From assembly GCA_023435025.1 (NCBI GenBank), contig JAEYSE010000062.1:1-45749 (forward strand): a DNA stretch of 45,749 bases, written 5' to 3'. Made by a program: the position numbers and the translations under genes. Source of the DNA: Bacillota bacterium (GTDB lineage Bacteria > Bacillota > Clostridia > Christensenellales > CAG-138). The notes under the pieces are model-generated. The model searched no databases. It was not told the DNA's origin and saw only the letters and a list, made by a program, of their open reading frames with translations. This document shows positions 9,100 through 16,333 of this stretch, piece after piece. Each line of letters starts with the position of its first letter. Position 1 is the first letter of the stretch.

Positions 9100-10038
9100 A
9101 TGAACATTCCGATTGCCGATGCGCATTGCGATTTTTTATATAATATGTGGCAGAGCGGGCACAGCATCGACAAGATGCAGGATAACCAAGCCATTTATTT
9201 GCCGCATATGCTGGAGGGCGGCGTCGCGCTTCAGTTTTTTGCGACGTGGATGGACCGGACGCTTCGCACACCATACCTGCAGCAATGCATGGGCATGATA
9301 GATGCCTATTACCGCATGTTGAATGAGCATCCCGAAGATTTTGAACCGCTTACCCCGGCGTTTGAGCCGGGAAACGGTAAAATTGCGACCGTTCTCACCA
9401 TAGAAGGCGGGGAAGCGATAGAAGGAAGCCTTGCTGTGTTGCGCGTACTCAAAAAACTGGGCGTATGCGCCATGACTCTGACATGGAATTACAACAACGA
9501 GCTTGCCGGGGCCGCAACGGCGCGCGGCAACAGAGGCTTGACCTCTTTGGGCCGCGAGGTTGTGGATGAGATGGGGCGCATCCATATGGCAGTGGACGTT
9601 TCGCATTTGAGCGACGCAGGCATTGACGAGGTGCTTTCCCGTGCAAAAGAACCTGTATTCGCTTCCCATTCCAACGCCCGCTCGGTTTATTTCTCCCCTC
9701 GTTCGCTGCAGGACGCGCACATCCGTGCAATCGCGCAGCAAGGCGGGGTAGTTGGCGTTAATTTTTTTCACAAACAGCTTTCCAGCCGCAACAGCGCAAC
9801 GATAGAGGATATCGTGCAGCAGATTTTGCATATTGTAAAAATCGGCGGTGTGGAATGCTGCGCCATTGGCTCAGATTTTGACGGCATGCCGCTGTACCCA
9901 CAGGATTTAAAAACCAGCCGCGACTTGCCTGCCCTGCTTTTTGCGCTTGAGCGGTCAGGGCTTACAGCAGCTGAAATTGAAAAAATCGCCTACTACAATC
10001 TCCGGAATTATATTTTACGGTTTGTTTGCGATTGCTGA
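9100..10038 (+). CDS. Membrane dipeptidase, peptidase M19 family
   Basis: This 312-residue protein belongs to the renal-dipeptidase (M19) family of binuclear zinc hydrolases that cleave dipeptides, often with a D- or dehydro-amino acid at the C-terminal side. Metal-site motifs are visible in order: DAHCD (residues 7-11), the bridging Glu in TIEGGEA (about 103), DVSHLSD (about 169), ASHSNAR (about 190) and GSDFDG (about 258). No signal peptide is seen, so it is probably cytoplasmic. The start is taken as ATG 9100, with an AGGAAAGG site upstream at about 9081-9088, because DAHCD is normally close to the N-terminus; an in-frame ATG at 9064 would add 12 residues without a ribosome site. It stands alone between the repeat pair and the sigma-factor operon promoter. 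Confidence 0.9.
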   Translation: MNIPIADAHCDFLYNMWQSGHSIDKMQDNQAIYLPHMLEGGVALQFFATWMDRTLRTPYLQQCMGMIDAYYRMLNEHPEDFEPLTPAFEPGNGKIATVLTIEGGEAIEGSLAVLRVLKKLGVCAMTLTWNYNNELAGAATARGNRGLTSLGREVVDEMGRIHMAVDVSHLSDAGIDEVLSRAKEPVFASHSNARSVYFSPRSLQDAHIRAIAQQGGVVGVNFFHKQLSSRNSATIEDIVQQILHIVKIGGVECCAIGSDFDGMPLYPQDLKTSRDLPALLFALERSGLTAAEIEKIAYYNLRNYILRFVCDC

Positions 10039-10041
10039 GGT

Positions 10042-10070
10042 TTGCGATACCTGTCATATGATGCTATAAT
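10042..10070 (+). promoter_or_regulatory. Promoter of the sigma-factor operon
   Basis: TTGCGA (10042-10047) and a perfect TATAAT (10065-10070) are 17 bases apart, immediately after the dipeptidase stop. It looks like a vegetative promoter, so the operon below can be expressed without its own sigma factor. Confidence 0.7.
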
Positions 10071-10099
10071 ACGAATGGTTAAGTATGGAGGTGCGCAAT

Positions 10100-10570
10100 A
10101 TGCCTTCTTTTTCAGATTTTGGAAAGAAAATTTCCAGCTTTGCGGAAACGGCCGGAAAAAAGTCCAGCGAAATGATGGAGACCGCCCGCCTGAACAATGA
10201 AATAAGCGGTTTTGAGGAGAACATTTCCGAGCTGCAGTTTTATTTGGGGTGTGAATACTACGAACGGAATAAGGAACACCCGGAGGGACCGTTTGAAGAG
10301 ACCATACTGAAAATTCTTAGGTGCGAGCAGGAGATCCGCATACGCAACGAACGGCTGCTTTCCTTAAAGGGCATGATGTACTGCCCCTCGTGCGATGCGG
10401 TCATAGGTATGGGGAATGGTTTTTGCAGCAAGTGCGGCGCACCGCTGCCCACCGTGAAGGAAGAAAGACAGGATACGGATCTGTGCGCAAATTGCGGGGC
10501 CACTTTCTCGAAGGATCAGGCATACTGCAACAAATGCGGGTATCTCGTAAAGGATGAGCTTTCTATATAA
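10100..10570 (+). CDS. Double zinc-ribbon protein with N-terminal helical region
   Basis: I do not recognise a named family for this 156-residue protein. Residues 1-95 are charged and mostly helical, with a probable coiled coil at about 30-95 (repeated Glu, Leu, Ile). The C-terminal third contains two zinc ribbons of the CxxC-(n)-CxxC type: CPSC with CSKCG (about residues 98-116) and CANCG with CNKCG (about 132-150). The start is ATG 10100 with GGAGGTG at 10088-10094; an in-frame ATG at 10085 overlaps that site. It is the first gene after the promoter and is followed 15 bases later by a STAS antagonist, so it may be a sensor or adaptor for the sigma module. That link rests only on position. 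Confidence 0.8.
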   Translation: MPSFSDFGKKISSFAETAGKKSSEMMETARLNNEISGFEENISELQFYLGCEYYERNKEHPEGPFEETILKILRCEQEIRIRNERLLSLKGMMYCPSCDAVIGMGNGFCSKCGAPLPTVKEERQDTDLCANCGATFSKDQAYCNKCGYLVKDELSI

Positions 10571-10585
10571 TTGAGGGGGAGTCAC

Positions 10586-10903
10586 ATGCTCAAACAAATG
10601 CAGTTTGATGTAGAAAAGCAAATTTGGCGCGGCAACCTGTTTGGTGATTTGGACGCTGTACAGGCGCCCAAGCTGATTTCTGCCATACATGACGCGCTTG
10701 AGACCCATGCGGTCCCGGTGGTGTTTGATTGCAGGCAGCTGGATTTTATAGACAGCATGGGCCTTGGCGCTTTGGTCAAAATGCGCAAGATGGCGGAGGC
10801 AAAAGGCTGTACCGTCAAGCTTTTGCGTATGAAGCCGCGCATCCATAAGCTCTTTGTCATCACCGGGCTGGACGGCTCTTTTGGAATTGAGGTGGAGCAA
10901 TAA
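10586..10903 (+). CDS. STAS-domain anti-sigma factor antagonist (RsbV/SpoIIAA type)
   Basis: Proteins of this type bind an anti-sigma kinase and free the sigma factor; phosphorylation of one Ser or Thr switches them off. The 105-residue protein is a single STAS domain. The phospho-acceptor loop reads DFIDSMGLGALVK (about residues 52-64), with Ser at the position used by SpoIIAA and RsbV. The start is ATG 10586 behind GAGGGGGA at 10573-10580. Its stop TAA overlaps the start ATG of the next gene (TAATG), so the two are translationally coupled. With the sigma factor at 11316 and an intact HATPase at 12154, it forms a partner-switching set. Whether it acts as RsbV or SpoIIAA cannot be told from sequence alone. 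Confidence 0.88.
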   Translation: MLKQMQFDVEKQIWRGNLFGDLDAVQAPKLISAIHDALETHAVPVVFDCRQLDFIDSMGLGALVKMRKMAEAKGCTVKLLRMKPRIHKLFVITGLDGSFGIEVEQ

Positions 10904-11277
10904 TGATGGAGGAATTCGTTCATCTCACGCTGCCCGCCAAGGCGGAATATTTGACGACGGCAAGGCTGGTGGCAGGGTCTTTGGCTGGCCAGGCAGGGTT
11001 TGACATGGAAGAAATAGAAGACGTCAAAACTGCGCTTTCGGAAGCCTGCCTGCTTTTAATTCCCTGCATGCAGCAGCCCGGCGTTTTGAAGCTGCAGCTT
11101 TGTGTGAAGGATGGCGTGAGTGCAAAAGTTTCCGCCCATTGTTCACCGGAAAGCTGCCCCAACACGCCGGAGCGGCAGTTCAGCGTATTCCTTTTGCAGG
11201 CGCTTTGCAACGAATTTGAGTTTTCTTATGTCGAAGGGGAAAGCGAATACCGCTTTTATAAGGCGCTCTCCGATTAA
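10903..11277 (+). CDS. Degenerate RsbW/SpoIIAB-like HATPase-fold protein
   Basis: This 124-residue protein sits where rsbW or spoIIAB normally lies, between the STAS antagonist and the sigma factor, and has the same size. Residues 34-50 (DMEEIEDVKTALSEACL) align well with the helix before the ATP site of RsbW-type kinases. However, the Asn of the N box is replaced (SEACLLLI instead of SEACTNAV), no DxGxG (G1) motif is present, and the glycine-rich G2 segment is missing. It therefore probably cannot bind Mg-ATP or phosphorylate the STAS protein. It could still bind either partner as a scaffold or a phosphorylation-independent anti-sigma factor. The start is ATG 10903, overlapping the previous stop. 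The family assignment is a fold-level inference. Confidence 0.72.
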   Translation: MMEEFVHLTLPAKAEYLTTARLVAGSLAGQAGFDMEEIEDVKTALSEACLLLIPCMQQPGVLKLQLCVKDGVSAKVSAHCSPESCPNTPERQFSVFLLQALCNEFEFSYVEGESEYRFYKALSD

Positions 11278-11315
11278 TATGCGCTGATTTTTACAGGAAA
11301 GGAGTGCGCCACGCG

Positions 11316-12056
11316 TTGGAAACAGCTTACGACTACGATCGATTGATGTTTGAATACTGTGAGACTCGGGATATCTCGCTTCGCAATGAGCTTTTAAACC
11401 ATTACCTGTTTATTGCCGAAATTGCCGCCAAGAAGTTCGTAGGCCGCGGCGTGGATTATGACGATCTGTTACAGGTCGCTTCGCTTGCGCTCATCCGGGC
11501 ACTGGAGCGCTTTGACTGCACACGCAACGTCAAGTTCGGCAGCTTTGCTACGCCCTCCGTGATCGGGGAAATCAAAAACTATTTTCGGGACAGGAGCCGC
11601 TCCATCCGCCTGCCACGCCGCGCGACGGAGTTACTAAAAAAGCTCTACGAGGTGCAGGAGTCATTGACCGCGCGCATGGACAGGCCCCCTCGGCCTGAAG
11701 AGATCGCCCGCGAAATGGAGGTCCCCATTGAAACGATATACGAGCTGATGGAAGTAAGGGCCAGTTCGCAGATTTTATCTCTGGATGAAACCGTGCAGGG
11801 GCAGGATGGGGAAAGAAGCCTGGCGGATTTGATTGGAACGGAGTCCGAAGAATATATCAGCATTGAAAACGCGGACTTTCTCAAACGCAGCCTCAGCCAG
11901 CTGACAGAAGAAGAACGCGGTGTGCTCATTGAACGCTATGTGAACCACAAAAGCCAGCGAACGATTGCGGAAGATCTGGGGGTTTCGCAAATGTACGTGT
12001 CGCGCCTTGAGCGCCGCGTGCTGACCAAACTGAGGGAAAAACTGGCGGTGGAGTAA
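11316..12056 (+). CDS. RNA polymerase sigma factor, SigB/SigF/SigG family
   Basis: This 246-residue protein is an alternative sigma-70 factor of the stress/forespore group. Region 2 covers about residues 25-95 (DYDDLLQVASLALIRALERF, KFGSFATPSVIGEIKNYFRD), followed by the RSIRLPRR segment typical of the family. Region 3 is at about 115-165. Region 4, with its helix-turn-helix, is at about 190-240 (NHKSQRTIAEDLGVSQMYVS). Region 4 resembles Bacillus SigB especially closely. The start is taken as TTG 11316 because AGGAAAGGAG at 11295-11304 would serve it; GTG 11304 overlaps that site. It lies between two HATPase-like genes, with a STAS gene upstream, so it is expected to be controlled by partner switching. 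Its regulon is not visible here. Confidence 0.92.
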   Translation: METAYDYDRLMFEYCETRDISLRNELLNHYLFIAEIAAKKFVGRGVDYDDLLQVASLALIRALERFDCTRNVKFGSFATPSVIGEIKNYFRDRSRSIRLPRRATELLKKLYEVQESLTARMDRPPRPEEIAREMEVPIETIYELMEVRASSQILSLDETVQGQDGERSLADLIGTESEEYISIENADFLKRSLSQLTEEERGVLIERYVNHKSQRTIAEDLGVSQMYVSRLERRVLTKLREKLAVE

Positions 12057-12059
12057 ATT

Positions 12060-12149
12060 GTGAAATTTGTTTTGAAAGTTTCTGAGGCGGGTATTAATAG
12101 TTCTGAAATGGCGTATGCCCTGTGCAAGTCCTGCGCCAAAAAAGAGTGA
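12060..12149 (+). CDS. Candidate 29-residue small protein in the sigma operon
   Basis: A short frame fills the space between the sigma factor and the anti-sigma gene. It starts with GTG at 12060, 3 bases after the sigma stop, with GGTGGAG at 12047-12053 as ribosome site, and ends with TGA at 12147-12149, 4 bases before the next ATG. The peptide has a basic and hydrophobic first half (VKFVLKVSEAGINSS) and ends with LCKSCAKKE, which contains a CxxC pair. The tight spacing on both sides and the good ribosome site favour real translation, but the length is too short for composition to prove it. No known family is recognised. Confidence 0.45.
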   Translation: MKFVLKVSEAGINSSEMAYALCKSCAKKE

Positions 12150-12153
12150 TCAA

Positions 12154-12540
12154 ATGCCCGACTGGAACTTTCGTGGTACGTTTTCCACGCCAGATGAAAT
12201 GCGCTGTGTCGCAACGGACCTGCTAACGGTTGTACGGGAGCAGCTTCCGGTTCAGGAAGAGACTTGGTATGACCTCAAACTGATTGTATACGAACTTTGC
12301 TCGAATGCCATGGAGCACGGAAAAATCCCGGCTGAAGTCATTGCCGGGGTATGCAGGAAGGATGGTTACCTGCATGTGCTGGTGTCCGATTCCGGAGGAG
12401 GCTTTTGCCCGGATAACTGCCTTCCGGCAGATTTGGAACAGGAACGGGGCAGGGGCCTCTCGATCGTCCATTCGCTGGCCGATGAAATCATATTCAACAG
12501 CGTTGCCAACAAGGTGTTGGTAAAACTCCATATTTCTTAA
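12154..12540 (+). CDS. Anti-sigma factor serine kinase-like ATPase (RsbW/SpoIIAB family)
   Basis: This 128-residue GHKL-fold protein keeps all ATP-site motifs: the N box ELCSNAMEHG (about residues 49-58), G1 DSGGGF (about 80-85) and G2 GRGLSIVHSLADEI (about 99-112). Family members hold a sigma factor inactive and phosphorylate the Ser of the STAS antagonist. The start is ATG 12154, where the intact fold begins; the upstream AAGAGTGA is only a weak ribosome site, so coupling to the preceding small ORF is likely. It is the last gene of the operon and ends 12 bases before a terminator. Being intact, it is the more likely kinase of the module, while the copy at 10903 is degenerate. Confidence 0.88.
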   Translation: MPDWNFRGTFSTPDEMRCVATDLLTVVREQLPVQEETWYDLKLIVYELCSNAMEHGKIPAEVIAGVCRKDGYLHVLVSDSGGGFCPDNCLPADLEQERGRGLSIVHSLADEIIFNSVANKVLVKLHIS

Positions 12541-12552
12541 CTAAGGTATACG

Positions 12553-12587
12553 GCATACGGCGCAAAACGGCTGTATGCTTTTTCTTT
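12553..12587 (+). terminator. Intrinsic terminator of the sigma operon
   Basis: A 9-bp stem with one G-T pair (GCATACGGC at 12553-12561, GCTGTATGC at 12570-12578) is followed by TTTTTCTTT. It lies just after the anti-sigma gene. Confidence 0.8.
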
Positions 12588-12687
12588 ACATCTCACATCT
12601 AGACAATAAATCCCGAACGTTGTGTTGCAATATAGCGATATCTTATAAGTATATTCGAACATAGAGTGGAACATTTGGAATTAATAT

Positions 12688-12717
12688 TTGACTTCCACAT
12701 CATTGCTTTGTTACTAT
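12688..12717 (+). promoter_or_regulatory. Promoter of purA-purB, with possible upstream operator
   Basis: TTGACT (12688-12693) and TACTAT (12712-12717) are 18 bases apart, giving a short leader to the purA ribosome site. Upstream, CCCGAACGTT (12612-12621) resembles half of a PurR box and TTCGAACAT (12654-12662) is a weaker match. PurR control is possible but unproven; the second site fits poorly in either direction. Confidence 0.55.
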
Positions 12718-12759
12718 GGTATCGGAAAAGACGAAAAGCCCATTTAAGGAGGAAAACAT

Positions 12760-14034
12760 ATGTCAACCTGCGCAATCGTGGGCGTCAACTGGGGCGATGA
12801 AGGAAAAGGTCGCATGGTCGATCTTCTGGCAAGCCAATACGATATTGTGGTGCGTTACCAGGGCGGGAGCAACGCCGGCCATACGGTCATCAACGAATTC
12901 GGCAAATTTGCGCTAAACCTCATTCCGTCCGGCATCTTTCGTTCGGACGTGGTCAACATACTTGGCAACGGCACTGTTGTGGATTTGGAGCACCTGTGCG
13001 GGGAGATCAACCGATTAAGGGCGGCAGGCATTTCTGTCACGCCGGAAAACCTGAAAATCAGCGACCGAAGCATCATCGTGTTCCCCTTCCACAAGGAGCA
13101 GGACGGGCTGGAGGAAGCGCGCCTTAAGGACGCGAAATATGGCTCCACCAAGCGCGGTATCGCGCCCGTTTACAGCGATAAGTACCAAAAAAAGGGCATC
13201 CAGATGGGCGACCTGCTGCTGCCGGACGTATTGGAAAAGCATTTAAAAACGGTTCTGGAATGGAAGAACCTTATGCTGAGCAGCATGTACGGCGCAAAGC
13301 CTTATGCATATGAGGACGTGATGAACTGGCTCAACACATTCGGAGGGGAACTGAAGCCGTTTATCATGGATACCGGCGCATATCTATACGATGCACATAA
13401 GGCCGGTAAGCGCATCCTGTTTGAGGCGCAGCTGGGCGCATTGCGGGATATCGAGTTCGGCATTTATCCATTTACGTCCTCTTCTTCTCCGCTTGCGGCA
13501 TACGCGCCTCTGGGTGCGGGCGTTCCCGGCGTAAGGGTGGACGAGGTGCTGGGCATCGTTAAAGCGTATTCCACCTGCGTGGGGGAAGGCCCCTTTGTTG
13601 CGGAATGGTTCGGCGCAGAGGCCGAAGCGCTGCGCGAGGCGGGCGGGGAATATGGAGCTGCTACAGGCCGCCCGCGCCGTGTCGGGCCGTTTGACGTGGT
13701 GGCTACCAAATATGGAGTTCGTGTGCAGGGTGCCACGGGCATCGCGCTTACCAAAATGGATGTGCTCTCCTACATGGAGCGCATTCCTGTCTGCGTCGCC
13801 TATAAAATAGGTGGCAATATGGTAACAGATTTCCCGTTTACGCCGCTTCTTGATCAGGCGGAGCCCGTGATTGAATACCTGCCCGGCTGGGGTGAGGATA
13901 TTAGTAAGGTGCGACGCTTTGAAGAGCTGCCCAAGGCCGCGCAGGACTACGTGCTCTATATTGAACGCGTCCTGGAGTGCCCCATACCCTATGTCTCCGT
14001 GGGGCCGGACCGGGAAGCACTGATCATACGATAA
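12760..14034 (+). CDS. purA: Adenylosuccinate synthetase
   Basis: PurA joins IMP and aspartate to adenylosuccinate with GTP hydrolysis, the first step from IMP to AMP. The 424-residue protein, a typical length, begins with the IMP/GTP-binding loop VGVNWGDEGKGRMVD (about 7-21) and the QGGSNAGHTV segment (about 34-43). KYGSTKRGIAP (about 126-136) carries the conserved IMP-loop residues, and ATGRPRRVG follows at about 304-312. KMD near 330 belongs to the C-terminal GTP-specificity region. The start is ATG 12760 behind AAGGAGG at 12747-12753. purB follows 17 bases later, so both AMP-branch enzymes are co-transcribed. Confidence 0.97.
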   Translation: MSTCAIVGVNWGDEGKGRMVDLLASQYDIVVRYQGGSNAGHTVINEFGKFALNLIPSGIFRSDVVNILGNGTVVDLEHLCGEINRLRAAGISVTPENLKISDRSIIVFPFHKEQDGLEEARLKDAKYGSTKRGIAPVYSDKYQKKGIQMGDLLLPDVLEKHLKTVLEWKNLMLSSMYGAKPYAYEDVMNWLNTFGGELKPFIMDTGAYLYDAHKAGKRILFEAQLGALRDIEFGIYPFTSSSSPLAAYAPLGAGVPGVRVDEVLGIVKAYSTCVGEGPFVAEWFGAEAEALREAGGEYGAATGRPRRVGPFDVVATKYGVRVQGATGIALTKMDVLSYMERIPVCVAYKIGGNMVTDFPFTPLLDQAEPVIEYLPGWGEDISKVRRFEELPKAAQDYVLYIERVLECPIPYVSVGPDREALIIR

Positions 14035-14051
14035 CAGAAGGAGTAGGTTCC

Positions 14052-15485
14052 ATGCAGCATACGGATACCTATGAGAGCCCGCTATGCAGCCGCTATGCGT
14101 CAAAGGACATGCAGCGGCTATTTTCTGCGGACACACGCACCACGACTTGGAGAAAGCTGTGGGTCGCTTTGGCAGACGCGGAACACGCGCTCGGATTACC
14201 CGTAACGCAGGAACAGGTAGACGAGCTGCGCGCGCATGTGGCGGATATTGATTATGCCGCCATCGCGGAAAAGGAAAAGCAAAATAGGCACGACGTAATG
14301 GCCCATGTCTACGGGTACGGGCTTGTCTGCCCCAAGGCGGCGGGTATTATCCATTTGGGCGCAACAAGCTGCTATGTGACGGACAACGCGGATATCCTCA
14401 TTTACCGGGATGCGCTCAACCTGACGCTTACGAAGCTTCTTGGCGTTATCCGGAACCTTGCTGCGTTCGCAAAGGAATACCGCGCGCTGCCTGCGCTCGG
14501 GTACACGCATTTCCAGCCAGCGCAGCCGGTGACGGTAGGCAAGCGCGCAACGCTTTGGATGCAGGACTTTGTGATGGACGCTGAAGAGCTGCTGTTTGTG
14601 CGGGACAGCCTACGTCTGTTGGGTAGCAAGGGAACGACCGGCACACAGGCGAGCTTTTTGGAACTGTTTGACGGCGACCATGAAAAGGTAAAGCGTCTAG
14701 ACCACATGATCTCGGAGACGTTTTCTATGCCTGGCTCCTACCCGGTTTGTGGACAGACCTACCCAAGGAAGGCAGATTCGCGTATACTCAACGTTCTTTC
14801 CGCCATTGCGCAGAGCGCTTACCGGTTTGCGAACGATTTGCGGCTGCTCCAGCACGAACATGAGGTGGAGGAGCCGTTTGAAAAAGAGCAAGTCGGGTCC
14901 TCCGCAATGGCTTACAAAAGAAACCCCATGCGCAGCGAGCGCATTTGCTCGCTGGCGCGCTATGTCATGGCAAACGCGCAGAACGCCGCTATGACGGCTT
15001 CCACCCAATGGCTGGAGCGTACGCTTGATGATTCCGCGAATAGAAGAATAGCCTTGCCCGAAGGCTTCTTAGCGGTGGACGCCATACTTAATCTGATGCT
15101 CAACGTGACGGATGGGTTAAAGGTATATCCCGCCGTTATTCGCAAAAACCTGATGGAACAGATGCCCTTCCTGGCAACAGAAAACCTGCTGATGGAAGCG
15201 GTGAAACGCGGGGGAGACCGGCAGATATTGCATGAAATCATCCGCGAGCATTCTATGGCCGCCGCTGCGCGTATGAAAGAAGAAGGCGCCCCCTGCGATC
15301 TGTTGGAGCGCCTAGCGACTGACGAGCGAATGGGGCTAACCGCTGCCGACATCAGCAATATTCTGGAACCCGCTGCTTATATCGGCCGAGCGCCCGAACA
15401 GGTGCTCGAATATCTCAACGAAGTGGTGGAGCCGCTCTTAAACACCCATGGCGCGCAAAGGGTCACCGCCACCATTCAGGTTTGA
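14052..15485 (+). CDS. purB: Adenylosuccinate lyase
   Basis: PurB removes fumarate from adenylosuccinate and from SAICAR, acting twice in purine synthesis. The 477-residue protein belongs to the fumarase/aspartase superfamily. It shows RHDVMAHVYGYG and GATSCYVTDNAD near the N-terminal half, GYTHFQPAQPVTVGKR (catalytic His region, about 155-170), and the mobile catalytic loop signature VGSSAMAYKRNPMRSE (about 281-296). The start is ATG 14052 with AAGGAG at 14038-14043; a longer frame opening at 13977 inside purA has no ribosome site. It is the last gene of the purA-purB pair and converges with the mntP-like gene, whose stop is 2 bases away. Confidence 0.97.
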   Translation: MQHTDTYESPLCSRYASKDMQRLFSADTRTTTWRKLWVALADAEHALGLPVTQEQVDELRAHVADIDYAAIAEKEKQNRHDVMAHVYGYGLVCPKAAGIIHLGATSCYVTDNADILIYRDALNLTLTKLLGVIRNLAAFAKEYRALPALGYTHFQPAQPVTVGKRATLWMQDFVMDAEELLFVRDSLRLLGSKGTTGTQASFLELFDGDHEKVKRLDHMISETFSMPGSYPVCGQTYPRKADSRILNVLSAIAQSAYRFANDLRLLQHEHEVEEPFEKEQVGSSAMAYKRNPMRSERICSLARYVMANAQNAAMTASTQWLERTLDDSANRRIALPEGFLAVDAILNLMLNVTDGLKVYPAVIRKNLMEQMPFLATENLLMEAVKRGGDRQILHEIIREHSMAAAARMKEEGAPCDLLERLATDERMGLTAADISNILEPAAYIGRAPEQVLEYLNEVVEPLLNTHGAQRVTATIQV

Positions 15486-15487
15486 AG

Positions 15488-16051
15488 CTATCCCAAAAGG
15501 TGCTCCAATAAAATCTTCACGCCGATCAGCACCAGCATAATACCACCCAAAAGCTCCGCTCTTCGCTGGAACATGCAGCCAACACGCTGGCCGATCATCA
15601 CGCCGATAAAGCACATTACTGCGGTAATGCAGCCGATTGTGGCGGCACACGGCAGGATGGCGACATGTTGTATGGCTAGGCTGACGCCTGCGGCAAGCGC
15701 ATCCACGCTGGTGGCCAAAGCGAGCACAAGCAATGTGCGCAAATTGGATATGCCTGAAGGGGGCGCGCAGTCGTCCATGATGCGTGCGCTGTCCCGTATC
15801 ATGCGTACGCCAATAAACGATAGAAGTCCCAAAGCCACCCAATGGTCCACGTTTTCGATATATTCGTCCACAGAAATCCCCAGGAGATACCCCAAGACAG
15901 GCATAATCGCCTGGAACAGGCCGAAAAGCAAGGCAACCTTAAGCGCGTGCATCGGCTGCAGCGTTTTCATGCGGATGCCTTCTGAGACGGCTGCGGTGAA
16001 AGCGTCCATCCCAAGGGCTACTGCAAGCAGCAAAAGCTCATAGTATTCCAA
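15488..16051 (-). CDS. mntP: Putative manganese efflux pump MntP
   Basis: MntP (YebN) family proteins export Mn(II) across the cytoplasmic membrane. The 187-residue protein has about six membrane segments in two inverted halves. Each half carries the conserved Asp motif: GMDAFTAAVSEG near residue 14 and ATSVDALAAGVSL near 113. The start is TTG at 16051 on the minus strand, with a strong GGGGGAGG ribosome site at 16058-16065. It is transcribed alone, towards purB, with no terminator between the converging genes. Three short stem-loops can be drawn in its leader, but the manganese (yybP-ykoY) riboswitch core was not recognised there. Function is by family only. Confidence 0.88.
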   Translation of the reverse strand: MEYYELLLLAVALGMDAFTAAVSEGIRMKTLQPMHALKVALLFGLFQAIMPVLGYLLGISVDEYIENVDHWVALGLLSFIGVRMIRDSARIMDDCAPPSGISNLRTLLVLALATSVDALAAGVSLAIQHVAILPCAATIGCITAVMCFIGVMIGQRVGCMFQRRAELLGGIMLVLIGVKILLEHLLG

Positions 16052-16193
16052 CGCAAGCCTCCCCCGGCCCGAGATTGCCCTGCGGGCTTAATGTACTTTT
16101 GAGTCCCTACCCCAAAATGGTAGTCTGCTCCAGACTGTTTCATGACCAAATTGGCGAAAAAAGCGCGATTCATGCATGGTTTTTGGAATACGC

Positions 16194-16223
16194 TTGCCAA
16201 ACAGGTAATGGGCGTGCTATAAT
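16194..16223 (+). promoter_or_regulatory. Promoter of the rimP-nusA-infB operon
   Basis: TTGCCA (16194-16199) and a perfect TATAAT (16218-16223) are 18 bases apart, and the -10 is extended by TGC. Transcription from about 16230 gives a leader of about 100 bases to rimP. Confidence 0.75.
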
Positions 16224-16253
16224 ACAGCTTGTCGGAAATGTTGGCGTGTTAGG

Positions 16254-16312
16254 AGAGTGGGGAGTCCCACTCTTTCATTTTGATAAGACGGTTAAGCCCG
16301 CATGGGCGGGTT
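16254..16312 (+). promoter_or_regulatory. Two hairpins in the nusA-operon leader, candidate attenuator
   Basis: The first hairpin is a perfect 8-bp stem (AGAGTGGG 16254-16261, CCCACTCT 16266-16273) followed by the broken T tract TTCATTTT, a weak terminator. The second (16295-16301 with 16306-16312) lies just before the rimP ribosome site. In Bacillus, NusA limits its own operon through a NusA-dependent leader terminator, and this layout fits such control. The assignment is inference. Confidence 0.5.
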
Positions 16313-16333
16313 CATTAAAACGGAGGGTATCGT

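Noticed and set aside
12612..12662. A pair of PurR boxes before purA
   Set aside because: Only CCCGAACGTT is a fair match; the second site fits poorly and the expected inverted arrangement and spacing are absent, so it is mentioned only as a possibility.
16052..16180. A manganese (yybP-ykoY) riboswitch before the mntP-like gene
   Set aside because: Small stem-loops are present on the minus strand but the conserved loop sequences of this riboswitch were not recognised; a covariance search would decide.
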